Source: an uncultured Lysobacteraceae bacterium (GTDB lineage: Bacteria; Pseudomonadota; Gammaproteobacteria; Xanthomonadales; Rhodanobacteraceae). From it: a DNA stretch of 8,694 bases. The position numbers were made by a program, and so were the translations under genes. Location of the stretch: positions 1 through 8,694 of the forward strand of contig CAMLLF010000131.1 of the NCBI GenBank assembly GCA_946480705.1. Reading direction: 5' to 3'. The notes under the pieces were generated by a model. The model did no database searches. It saw only the letters and a program-made list of their open reading frames with translations, and had not been told where the DNA came from. Shown piece after piece: positions 1 to 6,307 of the stretch (position 1 is its first letter; each line of letters opens with the position of its first letter).

Positions 1-1
1 T

Positions 2-1204
2 TCGCGCTCGGTGCGCCAGCAGATGGTCGCGGTCGACCGCGACATGGTCGCGCGCGCCGAGGTATCGCCGGTTGCCGCGTTCGCGCCGAATTCGCGCAGC
101 GTCGTCGGTTCGGGGCGCGCGGCGACGTCCAAGCCGCAGCGTGAGGTGTTCGATCGCGCCGTGGTTGCACGCACCGCGCCGCCGGCGGCTCCGGTTCCGT
201 TCGCCGAACGCCAGGCGGTGCTGCAGCGCGCGCCGGGACGCGGACTCAGCAACGACGCGATGGAATCGCTGCGTACGCCGCGCGGCGGTCCGGCGGCTTC
301 GTCGTCCGACCGTGTCCGCGTCGTCGGCGGCGGCAATGCGGCGAACGCACGCAGCGTCGACTCCGAACGTCTCGAGCGCGGCGGTCCGCAGCGCGAAGGC
401 ACGCCCCGCGGCGATCGCGACGTCGGTGCCGGCCCGGGCCGCGCCGATCAGGAACAACGCGGCGCCCCGCCCGCCCGTACGCCGACGATCCGCAGCGACG
501 GCACGATGACGCCGCCGCAGCGCGATTTCACGCGCCCGGCCGGTCGCGCGGAAGATGCAGGCCGTGTACGCCCGGCCGATCGCGGCGAGCCGGCGCCGCG
601 CGACGATGCGCAGGGCCGCGGCCGCGGTGCCGAACGCATCGAGCGTCCGGAAACGCCGGCACAGCGCAACGAGGCTCCGACCCGCATGCGTCGCGACGAG
701 CCGCAGGTGCAACGGGAAGACGCCCGCCCCGCGCCGCGCGACGACGCGCCGGCGCGCGTGCGCCGCGACGAGCAGCCGCAGTTCCAGCGCCAGGAAGCGC
801 CGGTGCAGCGTCAGGAAGCGCGTCCGGTCCAGCGCGAGGACGCTCCCGTGCGTATGCGCCGCGAACCCGCGCCGGAGGCCCGCGAGCAGCCACGTTTCGA
901 GCGTCAGGAACAACCTCGCGTCGAGCGTCAGGAACAGCCGCGTTTCGAGCGTCAGGAACAGCCGCGCATCGAACGGCAGGAGCAGCCGCGTGTCGAACGA
1001 CAGGAACAGCCACGCTTCGAGCGCCGCGAACAGCCGGCGCCACGCCAGGAAATGCCGCGCGAGCAGCCGGTACAGCGTGCGCCGCCGCCCCCGCCGCAGC
1101 AGGCCCCGCCGCAGGAACGCCGTCGGGACGACGGCGACGGCGGTGGCAAGCGAGGTCGCGACGAGGACGGCGGTGGCGACAACGAACGCCGTCGCCGCGA
1201 GTGA
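2..1204 (+). CDS. 3' part of an Arg/Gln/Pro-rich disordered protein, possibly a DUF6600/FecR-type C-terminal region
   Basis: The frame is open from base 2 to a TGA at 1202-1204, so the start almost certainly lies upstream of the window; a GTG at 11 is only an internal candidate. The visible ~400 residues contain no Cys, His, Trp or Tyr and almost no Lys against very many Arg, together with Gln, Pro, Glu, Asp and Ala. This is a typical intrinsically disordered composition. The first ~70 residues (SRSVRQQMVAVDRDMVARAEV, then Ala/Val/Pro) resemble what I remember of the region after the folded part of DUF6600/FecR-like envelope proteins, but that is memory-based and tentative. Codons 295-342 after base 2 carry an octapeptide repeat, E-Q-P-R-[F/V/I]-E-R-Q, then a short proline run and an acidic/glycine/arginine tail ending RRRRE. 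A strong terminator follows 21 nt after the stop. Function is unknown; a secreted or envelope role is a guess because the N-terminus is missing. Confidence 0.7.
   Translation, partial: SRSVRQQMVAVDRDMVARAEVSPVAAFAPNSRSVVGSGRAATSKPQREVFDRAVVARTAPPAAPVPFAERQAVLQRAPGRGLSNDAMESLRTPRGGPAASSSDRVRVVGGGNAANARSVDSERLERGGPQREGTPRGDRDVGAGPGRADQEQRGAPPARTPTIRSDGTMTPPQRDFTRPAGRAEDAGRVRPADRGEPAPRDDAQGRGRGAERIERPETPAQRNEAPTRMRRDEPQVQREDARPAPRDDAPARVRRDEQPQFQRQEAPVQRQEARPVQREDAPVRMRREPAPEAREQPRFERQEQPRVERQEQPRFERQEQPRIERQEQPRVERQEQPRFERREQPAPRQEMPREQPVQRAPPPPPQQAPPQERRRDDGDGGGKRGRDEDGGGDNERRRRE
884..1036 (+). repeat. 24-nt in-frame tandem repeat, six copies plus a partial seventh
   Basis: Copies begin at 884, 908, 932, 956, 980 and 1004, with a partial copy at 1028-1036. 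Each encodes the octapeptide E-Q-P-R-[F/V/I]-E-R-Q; the sixth has R-R in place of R-Q. Copies differ mainly at codon third positions (CAG/CAA, CGT/CGC/CGA, GAG/GAA) and at the hydrophobic position (F, V, F, I, V, F). The amino-acid pattern is therefore held while the DNA has drifted. Looser relatives of the unit (RRDEPQVQRED, RRDEQPQFQRQE) precede it from about 690, suggesting older copies. Confidence 0.9.
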
Positions 1205-1225
1205 TCGCGGGGGCTGAGCGAATTG

Positions 1226-1256
1226 AAAGGGGCGGACTTCGGTCCGCCCCTTTTTT
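1226..1256 (+). terminator. Rho-independent terminator with UUCG tetraloop
   Basis: A perfect 9-bp G/C-rich stem (GGGGCGGAC 1229-1237, GTCCGCCCC 1242-1250) encloses the loop TTCG (1238-1241). It is extended by AAA (1226-1228) facing TTT and followed by six T residues (1251-1256). C(UUCG)G is the known extra-stable tetraloop closing. It lies 21 nt after the stop of the repeat-rich gene and separates that gene from thiS. The A run gives weaker termination potential on the - strand, but no - strand gene is seen to use it. Confidence 0.95.
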
Positions 1257-1290
1257 CGTCGCGGCCTTCTCGGCGCGCAATGCGATACGC

Positions 1291-1296
1291 GACAAT
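1291..1296 (+). promoter_or_regulatory. Possible -10 element close to the thiS start
   Basis: GACAAT matches the sigma70 -10 consensus at four of six positions and ends six bases before the thiS ATG at 1303. If used, the message would be leaderless or nearly so. No Shine-Dalgarno sequence precedes the ATG, which agrees with this, but no good -35 is visible. A promoter is expected here because a strong terminator lies just upstream. Confidence 0.25.
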
Positions 1297-1302
1297 CGAC
1301 CG

Positions 1303-1503
1303 ATGAATATCCTGCTCAACGGCACTCCTTACGAATGCGCCGACGGCGCAACGCTCGCCGATCTCCTGGCCGACAACGGCTATGCGGGCCGGCGCGTCGC
1401 CGTCGAAATCAATCGCGACATCGTCCCGCGCAGCGCGCATGCGACGACCGCACTGAAACCGGACGACCGGGTCGAGATCGTTCATGCGATGGGCGGCGGC
1501 TGA
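1303..1503 (+). CDS. thiS: ThiS, sulfur carrier protein for thiazole synthesis
   Basis: A 66-residue ubiquitin-fold protein that carries sulfur as a C-terminal thiocarboxylate and delivers it to ThiG to build the thiazole ring of thiamin phosphate. It begins [12 protein letters not shown], has the usual [21 protein letters not shown] core, and ends HAMGGG, providing the invariant C-terminal Gly-Gly that is adenylated by ThiF-type enzymes. Length is normal for the family (~65-70 aa). The ATG at 1303 fits the conserved N-terminal beta strand; longer in-frame extensions would run back through the terminator and are unlikely. thiG lies 115 bp downstream on the same strand. The partners thiF, thiO/thiH and thiI are not in the window. 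Confidence 0.96.
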   Translation: MNILLNGTPYECADGATLADLLADNGYAGRRVAVEINRDIVPRSAHATTALKPDDRVEIVHAMGGG

Positions 1504-1521
1504 GGCCGCCGGACAGCGGCC
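1504..1521 (+). other. Short perfect hairpin just after the thiS stop
   Basis: GGCCGC (1504-1509) and GCGGCC (1516-1521) form a 6-bp all-G/C stem around a six-base loop, immediately after the thiS TGA. No T tract follows, so it is not a canonical terminator. It could stabilise the 3' end of thiS mRNA or partly separate thiS from thiG. In DNA this GC-rich a chance occurrence is possible. Confidence 0.3.
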
Positions 1522-1580
1522 GGAGGAACTTCGCCGACCGCGTCTGAGCCCTCGTCATTTCCCTGCGGTCGGGCTGCGCT

Positions 1581-1589
1581 TGCTACCAT
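1581..1589 (+). promoter_or_regulatory. Possible extended -10 promoter element for thiG
   Basis: TGC followed by TACCAT is an extended -10 motif (TGn plus four of six consensus bases). It lies 29 nt before the thiG ATG at 1619, which would give a leader of roughly 20-25 nt. The -35 region is poor, as extended -10 promoters allow. It would let thiG-trmB be transcribed separately from thiS, across the 115-bp gap. Confidence 0.35.
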
Positions 1590-1618
1590 CCTGCCCTTCC
1601 CCGCTGACCTGCGCTCCC

Positions 1619-2410
1619 ATGACTGCGACGCCTTCGGATTCCTTCGTGATCGCCGGCAAGACGTATCGTTCCCGCCTCCTGACGGGCACGGGCAAGTTCA
1701 AGGATCTGGAAGAGACCCGGCTCGCGACCGAAGCCGCCGGCGCGGAAATCGTCACGGTCGCGATCCGCCGCAGCAACATCGGCCAGGATCCGGCGCAACC
1801 GAACCTGCTCGATGTGCTGCCGCCGTCACGCTACACGATCCTGCCGAACACGGCCGGCTGCTATACCGCCGAGGACGCCGTGCGCACGTGCCGCCTCGCG
1901 CGCGAACTGCTCGATGGCCACACGCTCGTCAAGCTCGAAGTGCTCGGCGACCAGCGCACGCTGTTTCCCGATGTCGTGCAGACGCTCAAGGCCGCGGAGA
2001 CCCTCGTCGCCGAGGGCTTCGAGGTCATGGTCTACACCTCGGACGACCCGATCCTCGCCAAGCGACTCGAGGAAATCGGCTGTGTCGCGGTGATGCCGCT
2101 GGCCGCCCCGATCGGCTCGGGACTCGGCATCCAGAACCGCTGGAACTTGCTCGAAATTGTAGAAAACGCAAAAGTTCCCATCCTCGTCGACGCTGGCGTC
2201 GGCACGGCCTCGGATGCGGCGGTGGCGATGGAACTCGGCTGCGACGGCGTGCTGATGAACACCGCGATCGCCGGCGCGAAGAATCCGGTGCTCATGGCCA
2301 GCGCGATGCGCAAGGCGATCGAGGGGGGCCGCGAGGCGTTCCTGGCCGGCCGCATTCCGCGCAAGCGCTTCGCCTCGGCGTCGAGCCCGATCGACGGAAC
2401 CATAGCCTGA
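1619..2410 (+). CDS. thiG: ThiG, thiazole synthase
   Basis: A 263-residue TIM-barrel enzyme that condenses 1-deoxy-D-xylulose 5-phosphate, dehydroglycine and ThiS-thiocarboxylate sulfur into the thiazole phosphate of thiamin. The N-terminus [19 protein letters not shown] is the family hallmark. LVKLEVLGD places the Schiff-base lysine at K105 (codon at 1931). [13 protein letters not shown] (76-88) and the phosphate-binding C-terminal part [31 protein letters not shown] are all present. Length is normal. An ATG at 1619 is preferred over an upstream in-frame ATG at 1484 because the latter would overlap thiS and add a non-conserved Arg/Pro-rich extension. The stop TGA (2408-2410) shares one base with the trmB ATG, implying translational coupling. 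Confidence 0.97.
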   Translation: MTATPSDSFVIAGKTYRSRLLTGTGKFKDLEETRLATEAAGAEIVTVAIRRSNIGQDPAQPNLLDVLPPSRYTILPNTAGCYTAEDAVRTCRLARELLDGHTLVKLEVLGDQRTLFPDVVQTLKAAETLVAEGFEVMVYTSDDPILAKRLEEIGCVAVMPLAAPIGSGLGIQNRWNLLEIVENAKVPILVDAGVGTASDAAVAMELGCDGVLMNTAIAGAKNPVLMASAMRKAIEGGREAFLAGRIPRKRFASASSPIDGTIA

Positions 2411-3120
2411 TGCGCGAAGGCGAGCACGATCGCGACGGCGCAGAGCGGCCGCAGCGCCGGATCCGCAGCTTCGTCCTGCGCCAGGGCCGCATCACCGACG
2501 CGCAGCAGCGCGCGTTCGAGGCGCACTGGTCGCGGTTCGGCCTCGACTACGCCGGCGAGCCGCGCGACCTCGCCGCCGTGTTCGGCAACGATGGCCCCGT
2601 GTCGCTCGAGATCGGCTTCGGCAACGGCGAGCAGCTCGTCTGGGGCGCGCAGCAGGAACCCGGGCGCAACTTCGTCGGCATCGAGGTGCATAGACCCGGC
2701 GTCGGCCGCGTGCTGAACGCGCTCGCCGCGGCCGCCGCGGACAACGTGCGCGTCTATCACCACGACGCCGTCGAGGTGCTGCAGCACGAACTGGCGCCCG
2801 CAAGCCTCGACCAGGTGCGCATCTACTTCCCCGATCCCTGGCACAAGAAGAAGCACAACAAGCGCCGGCTCGTGCAGACGCCGCTGCTTGCACTGCTCGC
2901 TTCTCGCGTGCGCACGGGCGGTCTCTTGCATATGGCGACCGACTGGGCGGACTATGCCGAACAGATGCTCGTCGTCACCGATGCCGATGCATCCTGGCGC
3001 AACTGCGCCGGAGCGGGGAATTATTCGGAACGGCCGCACTGGCGCACGCACACGCATTTCGAGCAGCGCGGCCTCAGGCTGGGGCACGGCGTCTGGGATC
3101 TCGTCTACCAGCGCGTCTGA
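2410..3120 (+). CDS. trmB: TrmB, tRNA (guanine-N7-)-methyltransferase
   Basis: A 236-residue SAM-dependent enzyme that methylates G46 in the variable loop of tRNAs to m7G. SAM motif I is [12 protein letters not shown] (residues 65-76). [18 protein letters not shown] (85-102) is the next conserved segment. [17 protein letters not shown] (138-154) is the catalytic and tRNA-binding signature. The C-terminus has [21 protein letters not shown], with the conserved T-x-F-E-x-R-G. The ATG lies in a TGATG overlap with the thiG stop, so it is probably coupled. The N-terminus up to [12 protein letters not shown] is poorly conserved, as usual. The SLC13-type permease starts 25 nt downstream. Confidence 0.97.
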   Translation: MREGEHDRDGAERPQRRIRSFVLRQGRITDAQQRAFEAHWSRFGLDYAGEPRDLAAVFGNDGPVSLEIGFGNGEQLVWGAQQEPGRNFVGIEVHRPGVGRVLNALAAAAADNVRVYHHDAVEVLQHELAPASLDQVRIYFPDPWHKKKHNKRRLVQTPLLALLASRVRTGGLLHMATDWADYAEQMLVVTDADASWRNCAGAGNYSERPHWRTHTHFEQRGLRLGHGVWDLVYQRV

Positions 3121-3145
3121 CCGCAAAGGACGTCGAACCGGCGAC

Positions 3146-4993
3146 ATGGACTACGGACTGACCCTGACCACCGACATGATGCTCGTGTTCGGGCTGGTCG
3201 CCTTCACCGTGCTCATGCTGGTGCTGGAGTGGATCCGGGCCGACGTGGTCGCCCTGCTCGTCATCGTCTGCATTGGCGTGACCGGCCTGCTGCCGGTCGA
3301 GCAGCTGTTCGACGGCTTCGCCGGCAATGCCGTGATTTCCCTGATCGCGGTGATGATCATGGGGGCCGGGCTCGATCGCACCGGCGTGCTGACCAAGGCC
3401 GCGAGCCTGATCCTGCGCGTCTCCAACGGCGTGGAATCGCGCCTGTCGGTCGCGATCAACGTGATGGCCGGCGCACTGACGTCGATCATGCAGAGCCAGG
3501 CGCTCGCGGCGCTGCTGCTGCCGGTCGCCTCGCGCGTGTCGGCGCGCACCGGCGTTCCGCTGAAGCGCCTGCTGCTGCCGATGGGCTGCATGATCCTCGC
3601 CGGCACCAACGTGACGATGATCTCGAACTCGCCGCTGATCCTGCTCAACGACCTCATCGTCAGCGCGAACCGCAACCTGCCGCCGGGCGCAGACACGATC
3701 GCACCGTTCAGCCTGTTCGCGATCGCGCCGATCGGGCTGCCGCTGCTGCTGGTCGGCCTCGTCTACTTTTTCTTCTTCACGCGCAAGCTGCTGCCCGACG
3801 AGGAGTCCAAGCAGAAGGTCACGCCGGGCCGCACGGAAACCTATTTCGCTGAGACCTACGGCATCGACGGCGAAGTCATGGAGCTGACCGTGACAGCCGA
3901 AAGTCCGCTCGTGGGCATGAGCGTCGGCGAAGTCGAGCAGATGCGCGGCGCGCCGCTGATCCTTGCGATGAAGAACGGCAACGAGTCGCGCCTCGCCCCG
4001 CCGGCGGACCAGATGATCTGGGTCGGCACCGTGCTCGGCGTGCTCGGCCATCGCGACCGCGTCAACGATTTCGCGCAGAACCAGCTGCTGCGCGTGCAGG
4101 CGCGTCTGCGCCAGTTCGGCGACATGTTCAACCCGGGTCGCGCCGGCATTTCCGAAGCCGTGATCCCGCCGACCTCGCGCTATGTCAAGCGCGTGCTGGG
4201 CGATCTGCGCATGCGCAAGCATCACGGCATCAGCGTGCTCGCGATCTACCGCGGCGAGCAGGTGTTCCGCGAAGACGTGCGCAAAGTTGCGCTGCGTGCC
4301 GGCGACACGCTCGTCATGCACAGTTCGTGGCGCGATCTCGCGCATGCGGCGGAAGACCGCGACTTCGTCGTCGTGACCGACATTCCGAAAGAAGAGGCGC
4401 GTCCGGCCAAGCTCTGGCACGCGTTGACGTTCTTCGGCCTCGCCATGCTGCTCGGCCTGTTCACGAGCATGAAGCTGTCGGTCGCGATGCTGACCGGCGC
4501 CGTCGGGATGCTGCTCGCCGGCGTGCTGACGATGGACGAGGCCTATGCGTCGATCAACTGGAAGACGATCTTCACGCTGGCCTGTCTGATTCCGCTGGGC
4601 TGGGCCATGGACACGACCGGCGCGGCAGCCTGGGTCGCTCAGGAAGTGCTGATCTACCTCGGCGCCTGGCCGCAATGGGCACTGCAGGCCGTGATCGCGG
4701 TGCTCGCGCTGTTCTTCGCGCAGGTGATCTCCAACGTCGGTGCGACCGTGATGATGGTGCCGATGGCCATCAACATCGCGCTGGCCTCGAGCGGCAACCC
4801 GGCCGTCTATGCGCTGATCGTCGCGATATCGACGTCGAACACCTTCGTCATCGCGAACGCGAACCCCGTACTGACGATCGTTGGCGGTCCCGGCGGCTAC
4901 CGCCGCCGCGACTTCTGGCGCGTCGGCCTGCCGCTGACGGTGCTGCTGCTGATCACCTTGCTCGTGTCGGTGAACTGGCTGTTCTTGCGGTGA
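3146..4993 (+). CDS. SLC13-type permease with two internal TrkA-C (RCK_C) domains
   Basis: A 615-residue inner-membrane transporter. Residues ~10-212 form the first hydrophobic half and ~424-615 the second, with several long hydrophobic helices each. Between them lies a soluble region holding two TrkA-C-like repeats: ~238-305 (VMELTVTAESPLVGMSV..) and ~333-412 (ISEAVIPPTSRYVKRVL..HHGISVLAIYRG..LRAGDTLVMH). The family pattern is two membrane repeats with paired hairpin loops; GTNVTMISNSP (153-163) and SNVGATVMMVP (529-539) are plausible substrate/ion sites. Related proteins carry dicarboxylates, sulfate or similar anions with sodium or protons; the substrate here cannot be read. RCK_C domains usually bind a small regulatory ligand. 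AAAGGA (3125-3130) is a Shine-Dalgarno-like match but 15 nt from the ATG; ATG at 3176 is an alternative. It follows trmB by 25 nt and is probably cotranscribed. Confidence 0.9.
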   Translation: MDYGLTLTTDMMLVFGLVAFTVLMLVLEWIRADVVALLVIVCIGVTGLLPVEQLFDGFAGNAVISLIAVMIMGAGLDRTGVLTKAASLILRVSNGVESRLSVAINVMAGALTSIMQSQALAALLLPVASRVSARTGVPLKRLLLPMGCMILAGTNVTMISNSPLILLNDLIVSANRNLPPGADTIAPFSLFAIAPIGLPLLLVGLVYFFFFTRKLLPDEESKQKVTPGRTETYFAETYGIDGEVMELTVTAESPLVGMSVGEVEQMRGAPLILAMKNGNESRLAPPADQMIWVGTVLGVLGHRDRVNDFAQNQLLRVQARLRQFGDMFNPGRAGISEAVIPPTSRYVKRVLGDLRMRKHHGISVLAIYRGEQVFREDVRKVALRAGDTLVMHSSWRDLAHAAEDRDFVVVTDIPKEEARPAKLWHALTFFGLAMLLGLFTSMKLSVAMLTGAVGMLLAGVLTMDEAYASINWKTIFTLACLIPLGWAMDTTGAAAWVAQEVLIYLGAWPQWALQAVIAVLALFFAQVISNVGATVMMVPMAINIALASSGNPAVYALIVAISTSNTFVIANANPVLTIVGGPGGYRRRDFWRVGLPLTVLLLITLLVSVNWLFLR

Positions 4994-5007
4994 CCCGGAC
5001 CCGGTAG

Positions 5008-5034
5008 GGCGCAACAAGCGAAGCGCATTGCGCC
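5008..5034. repeat. REP-like hyphenated palindrome after the permease gene
   Basis: GGCGCAA (5008-5014) and TTGCGCC (5028-5034) are perfect inverted repeats around a 13-base GCG-rich loop, 14 bp after the permease stop. No T tract follows, so intrinsic termination is not supported. Its look (an extragenic palindrome of ~27 bp following TAGG) recalls dispersed short palindromes common in proteobacterial genomes. Copy number cannot be judged from one window. A second short stem, CGCCGT (5031-5036) with ACGGCG (5045-5050), overlaps its right arm. Confidence 0.5.
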
Positions 5035-5050
5035 GTCATCTGGCACGGCG

Positions 5051-5093
5051 AAAAAAAACGCGAGCCGTGAGGCGAAGACCTCTCGGAATCGCG
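5051..5093 (-). terminator. Rho-independent terminator of the Rieske gene
   Basis: Read on the - strand, a long imperfect hairpin consists of CGCGA/TCGCG (outer), CCG/CGG (middle) and GAGG/CCTC (inner). Small bulges separate the stems, and the loop is TCTTCG. It is followed directly by eight T residues (A tract 5051-5058 on the + strand). It begins 31 nt downstream of the Rieske gene stop. It would insulate that gene from transcription running into the antisense of the permease. Confidence 0.88.
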
Positions 5094-5124
5094 CGAATGG
5101 CGCAATGCCCTTCGGTCATGGCGC

Positions 5125-5496
5125 CTACGGCAACGCCACTACGCCGTTCGCAACCCGCAACGGCACCGGCGCGAGGCCGTTCCGGCACGGGCCGCCGAGC
5201 ACGGCACCGGTCGGGATGTCGAAGGTCGCGCCGTGAGCGGCGCAGATGACGGTGCCGTCCTTGATCAGGAACTTGCCGGGCGCCCAGTCGAGCCGCCGTC
5301 CCGCGTGCGGGCATTCGTTGTGATACGCGAAAACCTGGTCGCCGCGGCGCAGCAGGATCAGGCTGAATCCGCCGGTACTGCTGTCGATGTCGACGGCGCG
5401 CGCGCCGCCGTCGGGAATCTCGTCGAGGCGGCACAGCGCCTTGCCGGCATCGGCACTGACTTCAAGCACTTGAGTTGCTACCGGAAAACCCCACAC
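5125..5496 (-). CDS. Small Rieske [2Fe-2S] ferredoxin-like protein
   Basis: A soluble electron-transfer protein of up to 123 residues consisting of one Rieske domain. The cluster ligands are C62-P-H64 (ECPHAGRRLDW) and C85-A-A-H88 (ICAAHGATFD). The following DIPTGAVLGGPCRNGLAPVPLRV is the usual C-terminal strand region. There is no transmembrane anchor or oxygenase domain, so it resembles stand-alone Rieske ferredoxins rather than cytochrome bc1 subunits; its redox partner is unknown. The longest start is a GTG at 5496 with an in-frame TGA 15 nt upstream. A GTG at 5469 (114 aa) is equally plausible, because residues 1-9 precede the conserved part and neither start has a clear ribosome binding site. 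It has its own downstream terminator and is divergent from the small membrane protein gene. Confidence 0.92.
   Translation of the reverse strand: MWGFPVATQVLEVSADAGKALCRLDEIPDGGARAVDIDSSTGGFSLILLRRGDQVFAYHNECPHAGRRLDWAPGKFLIKDGTVICAAHGATFDIPTGAVLGGPCRNGLAPVPLRVANGVVALP
5456..5484 (+). promoter_or_regulatory. Candidate sigma70 promoter for the small membrane protein gene
   Basis: CTGACT (5456-5461, four of six matches to TTGACA) is separated by 17 bp from TACCGG (5479-5484), which is preceded by TGC to give an extended -10. Predicted transcription would start near 5491, about 44 nt before the preferred ATG at 5535. It lies inside or at the very start of the Rieske coding sequence on the other strand, so the two divergent genes would share crowded control DNA. 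Matches are imperfect and untested. Confidence 0.3.
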
Positions 5497-5534
5497 TGGG
5501 CTTTCGCATCATGCCACACGGAGTCGAGGTGCCC

Positions 5535-5825
5535 ATGGCCGCTGTCCTGTTCCGTCTGCCGCGTACGCGCCACCCGCTGCTGCGGGCGTTGTCGACGCTG
5601 CTCGGCCTCCTCGTCATCGGCGTCACGCTCGTGTTCGGCTTCTTCCTCGTGCTCGGCCTCGCCGCGATCGGCGCAGCCGTCTGGGCGGCGCGCCAGTTCG
5701 CCAAGCGGCCGGACGCGACCGGCGCGGACCCGTCGCCGCGCGCGCAGGCCGATCGCCCGGCACCGGCCGGCGTCATCGAAGGCGAATTCGTCGTCGTGCG
5801 CGAGCCGGTTTCGCCGCCGCGCTGA
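5535..5825 (+). CDS. Small single-pass membrane protein, unknown function
   Basis: A 96-residue protein. A positively charged N-terminus (MAAVLFRLPRTRHPLLR) leads into a long hydrophobic stretch from about residue 19 to 47, then a basic RQFAKRP and a Pro/Ala/Arg-rich cytoplasmic-type linker. The C-terminus reads GVIEGEFVVVREPVSPPR. One long or two tightly packed helices are possible. The ATG at 5535 is chosen because GAGG (5526-5529) sits 5 nt upstream; ATG at 5511 would add MPHGVEVP without a ribosome binding site. I recall similar IEGEFVVV-ending small proteins in xanthomonads but cannot name a family. It converges with rimI, with stops only six bases apart. Confidence 0.75.
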   Translation: MAAVLFRLPRTRHPLLRALSTLLGLLVIGVTLVFGFFLVLGLAAIGAAVWAARQFAKRPDATGADPSPRAQADRPAPAGVIEGEFVVVREPVSPPR

Positions 5826-5831
5826 GCGGCG

Positions 5832-6305
5832 TCAGCCGACGTCCGGCGCGAGCAGTTCCAGCGCCATCACGATCGCATCCTCGCGTCCGCGCGCGGCCGG
5901 GTAATAGTTCGGACGCCGGCCGATCTCGTTGAAACCCAGCGAGTGGTAGAGCTGGATCGCGCGCGGATTGCTCGGCCGCACTTCGAGGAAGATCCGTTCG
6001 GCGCTGTGCCAGCGCGCCAGATCCATGAGCCGGCGCATCAGCCGCCGGCCGTGGCCTTCGCCTTGCGCGTCGGGTGACACGCAGACATTGAGTACGTGCG
6101 CCTCGCCGGCGGCAACCGACAGAATTCCATAGCCGATGATGACGCCGTCGCGCACGAGCACCCAGCAGTTGTAGCCGGCGCGCAGGCAGTCGCGGAAGAT
6201 GCCCTCGCTCCACGGAAATTCGTAGGCGCGCGCTTCGAGTGCCGCGACGTCGGGCACTTCTTCCAGACGCAGCGGACGCATGTCCGGCATGCCGGATTTC
6301 AGCAT
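5832..6305 (-). CDS. rimI: RimI, ribosomal protein bS18 N-alpha-acetyltransferase
   Basis: A 157-residue GNAT enzyme that transfers acetyl from acetyl-CoA to the N-terminal amino group of ribosomal protein S18. VLNVCVSPDAQGEGHGRRLM holds the acetyl-CoA pyrophosphate loop Q-x-x-G-x-G (81-86). LEVRPSNPRAIQLYHSLGFNEIGRRPNYYP (107-136) is the RimI hallmark. E108 and Y120 have the same 12-residue separation as the catalytic Glu103 and Tyr115 of Salmonella RimI. GREDAIVMAL matches the family C-terminus. The chosen ATG lies two bases after the stop of the upstream holD-like gene, so coupling is likely. An ATG at 6290 (five residues shorter) would equal the Salmonella length and cannot be excluded. 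Confidence 0.95.
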   Translation of the reverse strand: MLKSGMPDMRPLRLEEVPDVAALEARAYEFPWSEGIFRDCLRAGYNCWVLVRDGVIIGYGILSVAAGEAHVLNVCVSPDAQGEGHGRRLMRRLMDLARWHSAERIFLEVRPSNPRAIQLYHSLGFNEIGRRPNYYPAARGREDAIVMALELLAPDVG

Positions 6306-6307
6306 CG

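Noticed and set aside
884..1036. CRISPR-like array
   Set aside because: Units are contiguous 24-nt in-frame repeats with no spacers and encode a peptide repeat.
1205..1302. TPP riboswitch before thiS
   Set aside because: The interval is short and mostly taken by the terminator; no thi-box CTGAGA-type core or matching stems are seen.
528..1325. Long - strand and alternate + strand open frames over the repeat-rich gene
   Set aside because: They are Ala/Arg/Pro-rich and run through the terminator. The 24-nt repeat drifts at third positions of the frame ending at 1204, which identifies that frame as the coded one.
2032..3147. A 371-codon - strand frame across thiG and trmB
   Set aside because: It is a shadow of two strongly conserved + strand genes and has no domain of its own.
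3074..5017. A 647-codon open frame on the - strand opposite the permease gene
   Set aside because: Its translation is Arg/His/Gln/Asp-rich low complexity with no domain, as expected from the complement of a high-GC gene. The + strand frame has clear membrane helices and RCK_C motifs.
5815..5831. CGCCGC/GCGGCG hairpin spanning the convergent stops of the small membrane gene and rimI, as a bidirectional terminator
   Set aside because: Only 6 bp with a 5-nt loop, no T tract on either side, and mostly coding sequence rich in GC. Chance is likely.
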